IMG/VR virus record: IMGVR_UViG_3300036770_001519 | Span: 1-64,000 of that record | DNA: 64,000 bases | Reading direction: 5' to 3' (one strand) | From: a virus | Shown here: positions 41,602 through 51,180 of the stretch, piece after piece | Position numbering within the stretch: the stretch's first letter is position 1 | How the letters are laid out: every line of letters starts with the position of its first letter | Program-made: the position numbers and the translations under genes | Notes under the pieces: generated by a model | The model's input: only the letters and a program-made list of their open reading frames with translations | What the model was told of the DNA's origin: nothing | Databases searched by the model: none

Positions 41602-41886
41602 ATGGCACCAGTAGCAAACCCACTCACAGTAGAGCAGTTACTATTGGTTATCAGCGCACTTATCATTCCAGCGGGAGGATGTGTGTACTGGTTGGCTACT
41701 AAGATATCGTCATTGGAATCAGAGATCAAGGCAATGCGGGATATCAAGACGGTTGAACATGAAGCCGTCCTAAACCGCGTTGAAAAGCTTGAAAGACACG
41801 TTCACGAGATCCGCAATGTACTTCAGACACTTACTCTTGCAATGGTAAGGAGTGGAATCCATGTGGATAAGAACGATCTGTCTTAG
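41602..41886 (+). CDS. Membrane protein with coiled coil (94 aa)
   Basis: N-terminal span (LLLVISALIIPAGGCVYWL) followed by a charged coiled coil (LESEIKAMRDIKTVEHEAVL). The ATG at 41602 is one base after the previous stop. The next gene encodes a lipoprotein, so a spanin-like envelope pair is possible. Confidence 0.6.
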   Translation: MAPVANPLTVEQLLLVISALIIPAGGCVYWLATKISSLESEIKAMRDIKTVEHEAVLNRVEKLERHVHEIRNVLQTLTLAMVRSGIHVDKNDLS

Positions 41887-42385
41887 TCTAGCAATGCTTG
41901 GCTGCTCTTCAGTCGAGCAAATTCAGAAAAACTCAAATGAAATTCGTAGTTTAGCACAGGAATCCAAGCAACTATTTGAGAAAATACATGAAGCAGCAAC
42001 AGTCTACCCCCCGAGAATCCACGAAATCACGCAAAGATCCAATCAAGGGATTTCGAAACAGACCGCTATTATTGCGGAAACCGAAGGAATCATCGAAGCG
42101 ACTTCGGGGGTAGTAGATACGGTACCGTGGTGGGCACATACAATAGAGATCTCAATGATTGCGTTGGGAATTCTTGGTGTTGTTGGCTTGCTCTGGTATA
42201 CTGGAGTTGGTTCTTTGATACGAAAACTAATAGGATTCGTACCAGAAGCCAAGCAACAGGAAGCAAAGCTGCTTGATGAAACCTTGAGTGGAAACACATC
42301 ACTTAGGGAAACGATTGCATTCCTCAGAGCTAAGGATCCAGATCTGGATTCTGCCTTTAAGAAGAGGAAAAATGCCGAACTATAA
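41861..42385 (+). CDS. Probable lipoprotein with a membrane span (174 aa)
   Basis: The ATG at 41861 (AAGGAG upstream) gives IRTICLSLAMLGCSS, a lipobox with the Cys at residue 15. Residues about 15-75 are a helical region and a second span lies at ISMIALGILGVVGLLWYTGV. It overlaps the membrane/coiled-coil gene by 26 bases. Lysis or envelope passage role is inferred from the pair. Confidence 0.6.
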   Translation: MWIRTICLSLAMLGCSSVEQIQKNSNEIRSLAQESKQLFEKIHEAATVYPPRIHEITQRSNQGISKQTAIIAETEGIIEATSGVVDTVPWWAHTIEISMIALGILGVVGLLWYTGVGSLIRKLIGFVPEAKQQEAKLLDETLSGNTSLRETIAFLRAKDPDLDSAFKKRKNAEL

Positions 42386-42644
42386 ACGAGTAATACCGCG
42401 AACACCCACCGTACAAGGTGGTGGCATTGTTCGCATGTATGTTAATGCCAACGGAGATCTCGTAGCCGAATACGCTTCAGGAAACATTCAGGTACTGGAC
42501 ATAGCAGGTGGAACACCACCTGGTCCTCTGGTTATTGATGGTGATTTTGCACCCAATACCCAGACCATAGTACGTGATGGTGGAAACGCTGGAGTGATAG
42601 GAGACAACGACATCAATGCAGGTGGCGCACTACTTTCACTATAA
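42372..42644 (+). CDS. Small beta protein before the large fibre (90 aa)
   Basis: ATG at 42372 with AAGAGG. Pro/Gly-rich beta protein (GGTPPGPLVIDGDFAPNTQT). Position between the lipoprotein and the large fibre suggests a tail or fibre accessory role. No family recognised. Confidence 0.55.
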   Translation: MPNYKRVIPRTPTVQGGGIVRMYVNANGDLVAEYASGNIQVLDIAGGTPPGPLVIDGDFAPNTQTIVRDGGNAGVIGDNDINAGGALLSL

Positions 42645-42656
42645 GAGGAGATATTG

Positions 42657-45600
42657 ATGCCATTCGATATCATTAGGATACGAAGAGATACCTTCGCTAA
42701 CTGGGAATCAGTCAACCCAACACTTGCATTGGGCGAGATTTCTTACGATTTGACCAATGATCAGATCAGAGTTGGCGACGGTACAAACCTATGGTTGGAT
42801 CTTCCAGCTATCGGTAATTCAGTTATTTCAGATGGAGACAAGGGAGACATCGTAGTATCTAGTAACGGTACAACGTGGTCACTTGATCCAGCTCTCATTA
42901 ATACAATCAATAACAAACTGGATCAAGGACCGCTTGATGGCGGTACTCCATCAACCCCAGACCAGATACTTCAGATCCGCAGAGGAAATACACTCAGCTG
43001 GGCTGGAGTAGTTCTAGGTTCTGGAGAAGTTGGATATGATTCAGACGTAAATGAAATAAGAATAGGTGATGGTCTTTCTACCTGGGACAATCTAGATCCA
43101 ATTGGATTCTTCAAGGTACAGAATATCAACTTACAGCAGCTTGGAGACGTAGACTATCCAACTCCGCTTCTAGCTGGTCAGGTTCTAACATGGGATGGAA
43201 ACACATGGGTAAACGATGTAGTTCCAGAGCCAACATACAATCTGAATGCACTTACAGATGTTGTCATCACGACTCCATCCAACACCCAGGTTCTACAATA
43301 CAACGGAACCAACTGGGTAAACGCAACAGTCCAGCAGGGTGCTGGAGTTACAACTGGTTCAAAGAACGAGATAACCGTCGTAGCAGAGAACGACTGGCAG
43401 ATAAACCCAGGTGTCATCGAACAGACAAATCTCAATCTATCCACACCAGTAAACCCACAGGATGCTGCGACAAAAGACTATACGGATCAGACGATTGGTC
43501 TTGCAATTACGGCAAACGTGATTGATGAACTGGATCAACCAAATGGTCTAGCTGTCTTGAATAGCAACAGATACATTGCCACCAACAGACTTGGTAGCGG
43601 TACAGCAGATAGCACCACATACCTTCGTGGAGATGGTACTTGGAATGTTGTTACATCTGGCATAACAGATCACGGAGAATTGAATGGTCTTTTGGATGAT
43701 GATCACACTCAGTATCACACAGATGCTAGAGGAGATGCAAGATATTCTCAGCTTGGTCATACTCACACAATCTCCAATATTACAAATCTTCAAACCTCAC
43801 TAGACAATAAACAAAATCTTGATCCAACATTAAGTGGTCTTGCAAATACAGCAATTGTCGGTGCTGATCGTCTAATCTATTCTACAGGTAACGATGCATT
43901 TACAACAACAACAATTACATCATTAGCTAGAAATCTGTTGGATGATACGACAACAACACAAATGCAGACTACACTAGGTCTTGGTGGTGTTCTTGGAACA
44001 TCTCCAATTCTCCGTAGCGATCTAGACCTAAGTACTTACCCAACTGGACAAGCACTTGGAACTCTTGGTGATGGTCTTCTTAAGAATACAACATCTCTTG
44101 GTGTTGGAACACTAAGTATTGCAACTGGTTCTGATCTTCCAAACCACACACACGCAGTTTCTAATCTACTTCAGAGTGGTGCAATTACTGGCGATGTAAT
44201 CAAATGGAACGGAACCACATGGGCACCAGCCACCGACAATACCAATATAGGTATAACCGATGGAGACAAGGGTGATATTCTTGTTTCCAATAGCGGAGCC
44301 ACTTGGACTATAGAAACAGCTAACAACGCTGCAATCTCTGGTGGCACAGTAACCAATACAAGCCTTGTTACTGGTACATACAGTAGTCCTCTTGGTGAAA
44401 CAGTAATGAAGAAAGTGTTTAATAACACTGGTTCTCCATTCACCAAGGGTCAAGTTGTATATGTAGTTGGATCACAAGGAGACAATCTTACGGTTGCCCT
44501 AGCTGATGCAGATGCAGAAATTACAGCCGCAACAACCATTGGTGTTGTAGCAGAAAGTATTGCAGATCAAGCAACGGGTTACATCATAACCCAAGGTCCA
44601 CTGACTGAACTTTCTGGAATAACAACCCCATTTGTTAACGGAGATGCCTTGTGGCTTGGTTCCACACCAGGAACATTTACAAGAACAAGACCAACGCAAC
44701 CAGCACACGGCGTTAGCCTTGGTTGGGTTGTTCGGACAAGCAATGGTAATGCTGGCATTATCTATGTAAAGGTTACTAATGGTCAGGAACTTGAAGAGTT
44801 ACACGATGTAAAAATCACAACACCTGTCGATGGTCAAATAATCAAATACGATGCTACTACATCGCTTTGGACCAACCAGACAAATGAACTTGTTCGGTAC
44901 TGGGATTTTGAACTTGATTCAAATATGGGAATTATCGGTAGAGGAGATTGGTGCGAAGGACCATCTACAACGGGTGACTCATACTACTACGCTGGTGGAA
45001 TGGCAACAATCACCTTATCCGATACTTATCCAGGCGCAAGAGGTTGGTTGAAGTCAACTGGTCAGGGATTGCCAACAACAGGTGCTGGTTCTCCAAGCGT
45101 AGAAATTGACGAATATGACCTCGTATTCTCATTCAAAGGATTCGCAGATACGCTCCTGAGTGACAATACAACCTGTGTTGGTTTTTTCCGCACTCATGGC
45201 GGCATTGATGAAACCGATGTCTACGAGCGACTTATAGGATTCTACAACGATAGAACAACTGGTCAGTGGAAAGCAGCAATATGGAAAATCTTTCCAGCAG
45301 GAACTGGTACACCATATGTTGAGGTCTGGACATCGCAAAAGAGCACTGGAGCCTATGCCGATGCTCCCGCACAACTTGAAGTAATCATCACAGAACGTGG
45401 TCAGAAAGCATTGTTCTATGCTGACAAAAAACTCATTGGTGAAGCACCAGCGAGTGCAATGCCAGCACCAAACGATAGTCCAACTGGTATCGGGGATAAG
45501 TTGCTATGGGGTGTTGCCACCAGAGATTTGAATGATACGACAAATCCAAGCGGTGTGTTTACATTCAATATTATGCACATGACTTGCCGACAATACAAGG

Positions 45601-47981
45601 TCGGTTCATTGGCACAGTATTTCAAGAATAATCTAAATGATTTGCTTGATGTTGATTCTGCTAACATTGACACAGATACGGTACTTCGGTGGAATGGCAA
45701 CGTATGGGAATATACTTTCCCAAGAGAAACCATAGCAAATATGTTGGATGTTAAGAGCTTCCCAGTACCAAACAATGGAGATATTCTAATATGGGATGCA
45801 TCAACACTCCTATGGACTCCAGGTTCTCTAAGCGGTTTTGCTCCAATTTCTGCATCCTATATTGTAAAAACACCAAATGCTACTTTAACAAATGAATTTG
45901 CCCTCTCCACTTTAAATACTGGATTGCTTAAGGTAACCAACGGTACTGGAGATCTCAGTATTGCTACTGGATCAGACCTTCCACTACACACGCATTCAGT
46001 ATCAGACATCACTGGTCTTGGTACTCTTGCAACGCTTAACTCTGTTGGAAGTGCACAGATTACAGATTTAAGTGTAGGTACACCAGAGTTAGCAGCTGGT
46101 GCTGTTACTGGTGTTAAAATAGCTAACAATACAATTAATTTTGCAAATAAAGTTTCAACTACAGGAATACCACTAAGTTTTTACATCTCAGATGCAACAA
46201 ACGGATCAACGTGGCAACTTGCAGAATTCAATTCAGATACTTTCCAATTAACCGAATTGTTAGATCTTGTTGATCTTGGTGTTCCGCTTGGAAAACTAAG
46301 TAGTGGTGGAGCAACAGGTGGGCAGGTCATAAAATGGAACGCTATTGCAAATCAGTGGGTTGCTGCTGATGAACAAGCAGCAAACCTAACTGGTCTTGCA
46401 CCAGACAGCGCAACTTATATTGTAAAGACACCAAACGAAACACTCACAAGTGAGTTTGCGTTGTCAACGCTTGGCACTGGTTTACTAAAGAATACGACTG
46501 GAACTGGTGATCTTAGCATTGCTACTGGATCAGACCTTCCATCGCACACTCATGTAGTTACAGATATTTCTGCAACTGGTACACCAAGCAATACAACATT
46601 CCTAAGGGGAGATGGTGCGTGGGCAACACCAAGCGGTGGTGGAAGTGGAACACCAGCTGGAACAACTGGACAAGTTCAGTTTAACGACGCTGGAGCATTT
46701 GGTGCCGATGATGGATTTATATATGATTCAGCTACTGAAAAACTAGTTGTTGGTAGTGGCACAAACAAGTTCCAAACCTACAGCGATGTTTATCAAACCT
46801 TCATAGCTCCTGTTGGTGGTGCACTTAGAATACGACACCCTACTGGTGGTTACATTACAGTTGGTGATTCAAGTGCAACTGGACCAATCGGTACAGGAAC
46901 GCATATTCTTGTTTCAGCTAACGACGCGAGTATTACAAATAACGCGCAGTTGATATGGAATCGAGCACCGCTTCTACAAGAACAGCTGGCAACGTTTCAA
47001 GCAAATGTAAACCTACAAGCTGGTTTACTATTAAACAACTCCCAAGGAACCAGTGGACAGGTCTTAACTTCAACTGGAACGGGAGTTCAGTGGGCTACAC
47101 CAAGTGGTGGTGGTGGTGGTGGGTTTACTCCAATTCGTCAAGCATATACAACCTCAACAAGCAACATTGCAATTCCAGTTGGAGCATCTAAACTAAGGAT
47201 TCTCGCATGGGGTGGCGGTGGTGGAGGTGGTGGCGGTGCACTCAACACCGCAGGTCTAAATCGTTGCGGTGGTGCTGGTGGTGGTGGTGCTGCTGCTTTA
47301 ATCTATGAATATCCAGTCTCACTGTTGTCTGGAACCTTATCAGTTACAATTGGTGCAGGTGGAACTGGAGGAAATGGTGCAACAACGTCTGGTGGTACAC
47401 CACAATCAGGAACCGCTGGTGGTACGACCTCGGTAACGGGAACATTAAACGGTGTTTCCATGCGTCTATGCTATGGTATGCAGGGATTTGGTGGTGGAGT
47501 AAATGCAACAGGTACTACTTCAACTCCTGGTGGTGGTGGACCTCAAGGATATCCTGGCGGGCAGGGCGGCGGTGGCACCAGCACTTCAGGTGGCATAGGA
47601 GCGCAAACTTCTGCAACTGGTTTTAATATCTCTGGTCACGGCGGCGGTGGTGGTGGTGGAGTCAATACTTCAAATGTTAATGCGACTGGCGGCATAAGTT
47701 TTGGTTCATACGTTCCTCCAGATAACAATGTAAGCGGTGGTTTAGCTGGTGGAGGAAATGGAGATAGTGAGTCAGCAGGACGTGGAACCAATTGGGATTT
47801 TTCTCGCGCTGGCGGTGGTGGCGGTGGTTCAAATAACGCTGGAAGCGGTGGAAACGGTGGAAACGGTGGATACGGTGCTGGAGGTGGTGGCGGTGGTGCA
47901 GGCACAAATCTAGGAAGCGGTGAAACAGGTGGTAAGGGAGGCAATGGAGGTCAGGGTCTAGTGATCCTGTATTGGAGTTAA
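42657..47981 (+). CDS. Very large tail fibre with polyglycine C-terminal tip (1774 aa)
   Basis: The ATG at 42657 is used (a TTG lies just before). The first 140 residues hold two copies of a fibre repeat, IRRDTFANWESVNPTLALGE and IRRGNTLSWAGVVLGSGEVG, each followed by IRVGDGTNLW or IRIGDGLSTW. Later GTGDLSIATGSDLP-x-HTH-type units recur three times (about 44.1, 45.95 and 46.5 kb). The last 290 residues are more than a third glycine with runs of six to eight Gly, like polyglycine-sandwich adhesin tips. A likely receptor-binding protein, and the longest complete gene in the window. Confidence 0.85.
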   Translation: MPFDIIRIRRDTFANWESVNPTLALGEISYDLTNDQIRVGDGTNLWLDLPAIGNSVISDGDKGDIVVSSNGTTWSLDPALINTINNKLDQGPLDGGTPSTPDQILQIRRGNTLSWAGVVLGSGEVGYDSDVNEIRIGDGLSTWDNLDPIGFFKVQNINLQQLGDVDYPTPLLAGQVLTWDGNTWVNDVVPEPTYNLNALTDVVITTPSNTQVLQYNGTNWVNATVQQGAGVTTGSKNEITVVAENDWQINPGVIEQTNLNLSTPVNPQDAATKDYTDQTIGLAITANVIDELDQPNGLAVLNSNRYIATNRLGSGTADSTTYLRGDGTWNVVTSGITDHGELNGLLDDDHTQYHTDARGDARYSQLGHTHTISNITNLQTSLDNKQNLDPTLSGLANTAIVGADRLIYSTGNDAFTTTTITSLARNLLDDTTTTQMQTTLGLGGVLGTSPILRSDLDLSTYPTGQALGTLGDGLLKNTTSLGVGTLSIATGSDLPNHTHAVSNLLQSGAITGDVIKWNGTTWAPATDNTNIGITDGDKGDILVSNSGATWTIETANNAAISGGTVTNTSLVTGTYSSPLGETVMKKVFNNTGSPFTKGQVVYVVGSQGDNLTVALADADAEITAATTIGVVAESIADQATGYIITQGPLTELSGITTPFVNGDALWLGSTPGTFTRTRPTQPAHGVSLGWVVRTSNGNAGIIYVKVTNGQELEELHDVKITTPVDGQIIKYDATTSLWTNQTNELVRYWDFELDSNMGIIGRGDWCEGPSTTGDSYYYAGGMATITLSDTYPGARGWLKSTGQGLPTTGAGSPSVEIDEYDLVFSFKGFADTLLSDNTTCVGFFRTHGGIDETDVYERLIGFYNDRTTGQWKAAIWKIFPAGTGTPYVEVWTSQKSTGAYADAPAQLEVIITERGQKALFYADKKLIGEAPASAMPAPNDSPTGIGDKLLWGVATRDLNDTTNPSGVFTFNIMHMTCRQYKVGSLAQYFKNNLNDLLDVDSANIDTDTVLRWNGNVWEYTFPRETIANMLDVKSFPVPNNGDILIWDASTLLWTPGSLSGFAPISASYIVKTPNATLTNEFALSTLNTGLLKVTNGTGDLSIATGSDLPLHTHSVSDITGLGTLATLNSVGSAQITDLSVGTPELAAGAVTGVKIANNTINFANKVSTTGIPLSFYISDATNGSTWQLAEFNSDTFQLTELLDLVDLGVPLGKLSSGGATGGQVIKWNAIANQWVAADEQAANLTGLAPDSATYIVKTPNETLTSEFALSTLGTGLLKNTTGTGDLSIATGSDLPSHTHVVTDISATGTPSNTTFLRGDGAWATPSGGGSGTPAGTTGQVQFNDAGAFGADDGFIYDSATEKLVVGSGTNKFQTYSDVYQTFIAPVGGALRIRHPTGGYITVGDSSATGPIGTGTHILVSANDASITNNAQLIWNRAPLLQEQLATFQANVNLQAGLLLNNSQGTSGQVLTSTGTGVQWATPSGGGGGGFTPIRQAYTTSTSNIAIPVGASKLRILAWGGGGGGGGGALNTAGLNRCGGAGGGGAAALIYEYPVSLLSGTLSVTIGAGGTGGNGATTSGGTPQSGTAGGTTSVTGTLNGVSMRLCYGMQGFGGGVNATGTTSTPGGGGPQGYPGGQGGGGTSTSGGIGAQTSATGFNISGHGGGGGGGVNTSNVNATGGISFGSYVPPDNNVSGGLAGGGNGDSESAGRGTNWDFSRAGGGGGGSNNAGSGGNGGNGGYGAGGGGGGAGTNLGSGETGGKGGNGGQGLVILYWS

Positions 47982-47982
47982 A

Positions 47983-48387
47983 ATGAAACTTGCACTTATT
48001 GATACAACAAATACGGTTATTAATGTTATAATCAGCGATTTTGATGTTGTTGAAAACAATATCTACTCTGTTCGTTTAGAAGATGATGAGGTTTGTGAAA
48101 TTGGCTGTATATACAATCAAAACGAAATACCAAGATTTACAAGACAACCACAAACATACACACAGAAGTGGACATCGTATGAGTTTCTACTTAGGTTTAC
48201 AGCCGAAGAACGTTCAGCATTTCGTGCTGCCTCGTTAACTGATTCTATGGTAGCTGACTTTCAGCAACTAGCTCAAGCAGCTCAGGAAATAATCAACACA
48301 GATCCAATGACAGTTGCTGGTATGAACTACCTAGTTAGCGTTGGGTTGCTCACTGAGCAAAGAAAAACAGAAATACTAGGAGTTTAA
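47983..48387 (+). CDS. Tail-fibre-associated protein (134 aa)
   Basis: The C-terminal half (KWTSYEFLLRFTAEERSAFR, MVADFQQLAQAAQEI, NTDPMTVAGMNYLVSVGLL) matches a small family commonly found right after phage fibre genes. It begins one base after the fibre stop. Probably a fibre chaperone or accessory; unproven. Confidence 0.65.
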   Translation: MKLALIDTTNTVINVIISDFDVVENNIYSVRLEDDEVCEIGCIYNQNEIPRFTRQPQTYTQKWTSYEFLLRFTAEERSAFRAASLTDSMVADFQQLAQAAQEIINTDPMTVAGMNYLVSVGLLTEQRKTEILGV

Positions 48388-49872
48388 ATGGCAAACCCAT
48401 TATTCACGGTAGATAGAAGACCTTGTGTTCACCTAGCACAGACTATATCTCAAGTTACAGACAGTACGTGGTCCAGCAATCCAGACTTCTGCGAGGCAAT
48501 CATAGACGATGCCACTGGCAATAGGCTTCCTGGATACGATCAGACAACAAACAAGGGTGTTCAGGTGATGATAAACACAATGCAGTATCACTATGACCGT
48601 GGTATTCGTCGGTTTATCATAAACACACCGTGTGGAACTTTGGAGAACGGTCAAGCGTCTGTTGCTTACAGCGGCATTTGGTCGCCAATGCAGCAGAGAA
48701 AGATTGCAAAGAGCGATGGCACCTTCGTAGTAAACCCCTACAAGGGGTGCTGGAAGGCAAACGGATACAACGTACCAGACCTTGCTAGTGTCGATTCTGC
48801 GCCTTTTATCTCTGTCGGCAAGACGGCTGAATATTTTCAGTTGCTTCGAAGCTGGCTTACTGGTGGCATGGGATGGACAGGAAACAAACTTGGTCAGGAT
48901 CCCGTCGAGATATACATCTATACCTCGCACGTGATTCCGCTTACTTCATCTGGTCAACCAGATTATACGAAGAACTGGGTTAGATATCCAGGAAACACCG
49001 TTAACGTAACCTGGCAAAACCAACCAAACGGTTTTGCAATGCCAGATCCCGAATCGGTTGCAGCACACCAGTCATACCTTCAGTCAGAAATGAGAAAGTG
49101 GTATGAGATTGGTGTATGTGGTTTTGGTGCTGACGTTGGTCTGTTTGCGTGGAACCACCGAAAGGGTGATTGGATCTACACTAACAACCCAGCAAAGCCA
49201 GCAAACTACGATTCGCCTGTAACGAACATGCGACGGTGGTTTGAACGGGATTACTTTGCACTTCCAGTTGGTCAGGCTCCAAACCAGAGATTCAACCCAA
49301 CGACAAAGTTCACGTACTTCCAGGAAATCCATCCGTGGGATCAGGATCCAAACAAGATAACGAATCGCACCACAAGCAACTCTTTCCCAACGGCTAATAC
49401 GAACGAGGCATACTCGTTCTACGATCCTTGGGGAAGCAATGGCGATTCTAACTCGACTGCCTACAAGGGCAGCTGGCAGCACTACAGTCCATACATCATT
49501 GGTCTTACCAACATGAACACATGGATTAACGGCAACTGGGAAAATCCAACCAACCAATACAACGGTGCTGACCCAAACAGAAAGTGGGAGTTTGACAAGA
49601 CGAACACGGAGATCCATCTCCTTGTAACCCAACTTGCCAGACCCTACACGGATACATCAAATACATTACTTACACAACTGTCAAACAACATCAATGATCC
49701 AGCAACACAGACAATCATAAACGACTGTGCCAACTGGTACATGGATTACTTTGACAGAGGTTATGTATATCAGCCAGTTCTCTACCATAACTCGTATCAG
49801 GTAGAGAAGGAAATCCACAAGAAAATCATGCAGAATCTCGGGTACTGGCCCCAGTCAAATCCTGCAGCATAA
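48388..49872 (+). CDS. Possible TIM-barrel glycosidase or depolymerase (494 aa)
   Basis: No firm family. YHYDRGIRRFIINTPCG, KWYEIGVCGFGADVGLFAW and KFTYFQEIHPWDQD read like successive barrel strands with acidic/aromatic ends, as in glycoside hydrolases, and the protein is very rich in Trp, Tyr and Asn. It directly follows the fibre genes, where capsule- or cell-wall-cutting enzymes often lie. A structural role without activity is equally open. Confidence 0.5.
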   Translation: MANPLFTVDRRPCVHLAQTISQVTDSTWSSNPDFCEAIIDDATGNRLPGYDQTTNKGVQVMINTMQYHYDRGIRRFIINTPCGTLENGQASVAYSGIWSPMQQRKIAKSDGTFVVNPYKGCWKANGYNVPDLASVDSAPFISVGKTAEYFQLLRSWLTGGMGWTGNKLGQDPVEIYIYTSHVIPLTSSGQPDYTKNWVRYPGNTVNVTWQNQPNGFAMPDPESVAAHQSYLQSEMRKWYEIGVCGFGADVGLFAWNHRKGDWIYTNNPAKPANYDSPVTNMRRWFERDYFALPVGQAPNQRFNPTTKFTYFQEIHPWDQDPNKITNRTTSNSFPTANTNEAYSFYDPWGSNGDSNSTAYKGSWQHYSPYIIGLTNMNTWINGNWENPTNQYNGADPNRKWEFDKTNTEIHLLVTQLARPYTDTSNTLLTQLSNNINDPATQTIINDCANWYMDYFDRGYVYQPVLYHNSYQVEKEIHKKIMQNLGYWPQSNPAA

Positions 49873-49883
49873 GGAGATACCAC

Positions 49884-50003
49884 ATGGTATTAGCAAGCAT
49901 TGAGTCATTTCTAGGTTCGATCTGGTTCGCTGGCATGGCTGCTGTAGTCGGCTATGTAGTTGGACACGTATTCCCAATTACGAGTCTGATCAAGAAGAAG
50001 TAA
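49884..50003 (+). CDS. 39-aa membrane peptide
   Basis: ATG with AAGGAG. A span at residues about 12-30 (SIWFAGMAAVVGYVVGHVF) and a basic end LIKKK. Not reported at common length cut-offs but well supported by the ribosome site and tight spacing. Function unknown; a small holin is possible. Confidence 0.55.
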   Translation: MVLASIESFLGSIWFAGMAAVVGYVVGHVFPITSLIKKK

Positions 50004-50006
50004 ACT

Positions 50007-50138
50007 GTGCCATTCAAAAGCAAGGCACAACAGGGTTTCATGTTCGCAAAGCATCCGAAGATCGCAAAGCGATGGGCAGCTGAAACTAAAAATATGAAGA
50101 AACTGCCAAAGAAGAAAACTAAGAAAGGAAGTAAGTAA
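50007..50138 (+). CDS. Small basic protein, PFKSKAQ family (43 aa)
   Basis: GTG start four bases after the previous stop. PFKSKAQQGFMFAKHPKIAKRW is the conserved core of a small basic phage protein family of unknown role (DUF3008-like). Ends in KKKTKKGSK. Part of a cluster of Lys-rich proteins. Confidence 0.6.
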   Translation: MPFKSKAQQGFMFAKHPKIAKRWAAETKNMKKLPKKKTKKGSK

Positions 50139-50139
50139 T

Positions 50140-50244
50140 ATGAAGGGCATGAAGAAGAAGCCAATGATGGGCAAGATGATGGACAAGAAGATGATGGATA
50201 AGAAGAAGCCAGCCGCCAAGAAGGGCTACGCAAAGAAGAAGTGA
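50140..50244 (+). CDS. Lys/Met-rich mini-protein (34 aa)
   Basis: MKGMKKKPMMGKMMDKK and so on: almost only Lys, Met, Asp, Ala and Gly. It fills exactly the gap between two basic-protein genes, overlapping the next by four bases. It looks like a DNA-condensing or counter-ion peptide; unproven. Confidence 0.5.
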   Translation: MKGMKKKPMMGKMMDKKMMDKKKPAAKKGYAKKK

Positions 50245-50633
50245 GTACGGCTAAGAAGAAGAATCCAGCCAAGTGGAAGCAGATCGTTTCCAAGGTAAAG
50301 GCTGGATCGAAGGGTGGAGACGCTGGAGAATGGTCCGCTAGAAAGGCACAGCTTGCTGTAAAACTGTACAAAGATTCTGGCGGTACCTACTCTGGCTCCA
50401 AACCTGCATCCAACAGCTTGGCAAAGTGGACAAAGCAGGATTGGAGAACCAAATCTGGCAAGCCTTCAAAGGAAACTGGAGAACGGTACCTACCATCCAA
50501 GGCGATAAAGGCATTGTCTTCGTCGGAGTATGCAGCTACATCCGAAGCAAAGAGAAAGGGAACACGGGCTGGAAAGCAGTTCGTTTCCCAACCAAAGGCA
50601 ATCGCAAAGAAAACAGCAAAGTATAGGAAATAA
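50241..50633 (+). CDS. DUF5872-type basic protein (130 aa)
   Basis: GTG start. KWKQIVSKVKAGSKGGDAGE, WSARKAQLAVKLYKDSGG, SNSLAKWTKQDWRTKSGK and RYLPSKAIKALSSSEYAATS match DUF5872, known from phages and large DNA viruses of algae and amoebae. Very basic. Function unknown, presumably DNA or particle related. Confidence 0.7.
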   Translation: MSTAKKKNPAKWKQIVSKVKAGSKGGDAGEWSARKAQLAVKLYKDSGGTYSGSKPASNSLAKWTKQDWRTKSGKPSKETGERYLPSKAIKALSSSEYAATSEAKRKGTRAGKQFVSQPKAIAKKTAKYRK

Positions 50634-50634
50634 C

Positions 50635-50967
50635 ATGGCAAAGAAACCATCCGTTAGCATGACCAAGAAGGATAAGAACCCCAAGGGTGGGCTTACTCAG
50701 TCTGGTCGAAACAAGTACAACAAGGCTACTGGCTCTAACCTAAAGGCACCCGTAGGTCGTGCTCCCAAGACTCCAGAGGAGATGCGCCGTCAAGGCTCGT
50801 TCCTCGTAAGAATGGGGTCAGCGGCTGGTCCTCTCAAGGATGACAAAGGTCGTAAGACGCGCCTTAAGCTGAGCCTGGAGGCTTGGAACCACTACGGTGA
50901 CAAAGCCTCTGCAGTCTCCAAGGGTCGGCGTTTGCTGGAGAGATACCAGAACAAAAAGAAGAAGTGA
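50635..50967 (+). CDS. DUF6321-type basic protein (110 aa)
   Basis: The ATG at 50635 begins MAKKPSVSMTKKDKNPKGGL. GGLTQSGRNKYNKATGSNLK, APVGRAPKTPEEMRRQGSFL and a basic end match the DUF6321 family seen beside DUF5872 in phages and large viruses. Likely binds nucleic acid; unproven. Confidence 0.65.
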   Translation: MAKKPSVSMTKKDKNPKGGLTQSGRNKYNKATGSNLKAPVGRAPKTPEEMRRQGSFLVRMGSAAGPLKDDKGRKTRLKLSLEAWNHYGDKASAVSKGRRLLERYQNKKKK

Positions 50968-50970
50968 CAC

Positions 50971-51171
50971 ATGAACAACATAGACACCCTTAAGGAACTA
51001 TTGATTGACTGCTTGGTAGAAGATCTAATGGATCCTGAGAAAAGGAGTCCAGGTCTGTATCAGGTAGTCGCCAGAGTTATATCGGACAACAAGCCCAACA
51101 AGGAAGAATCTACGAACATTCGTACTGACATCCTCAAGGAAGTTGCTCCGTTCAAGCTCAAGAAAGCATGA
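50971..51171 (+). CDS. Small terminase subunit (T7 gp18 type)
   Basis: 66 aa (T7 gp18 89). LLIDCLVEDLMDPEKRSPGL and YQVVARVISDN match the helical core of T7-type small terminases, which read D/E-x-x-x-R-T/S-P-x-L-Y. It lies before the large subunit, separated by a structured gap. Should recognise DNA for packaging. Confidence 0.7.
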   Translation: MNNIDTLKELLIDCLVEDLMDPEKRSPGLYQVVARVISDNKPNKEESTNIRTDILKEVAPFKLKKA

Positions 51172-51180
51172 CACAGAACA

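Noticed and set aside
47636-47944. Minus-strand 102-aa proline-rich frame
   Set aside because: It is the complement of the glycine runs in the fibre tip.
42657-47981. Repeats within the fibre as a CRISPR-like array
   Set aside because: They are diverged in-frame protein repeats with irregular spacing.
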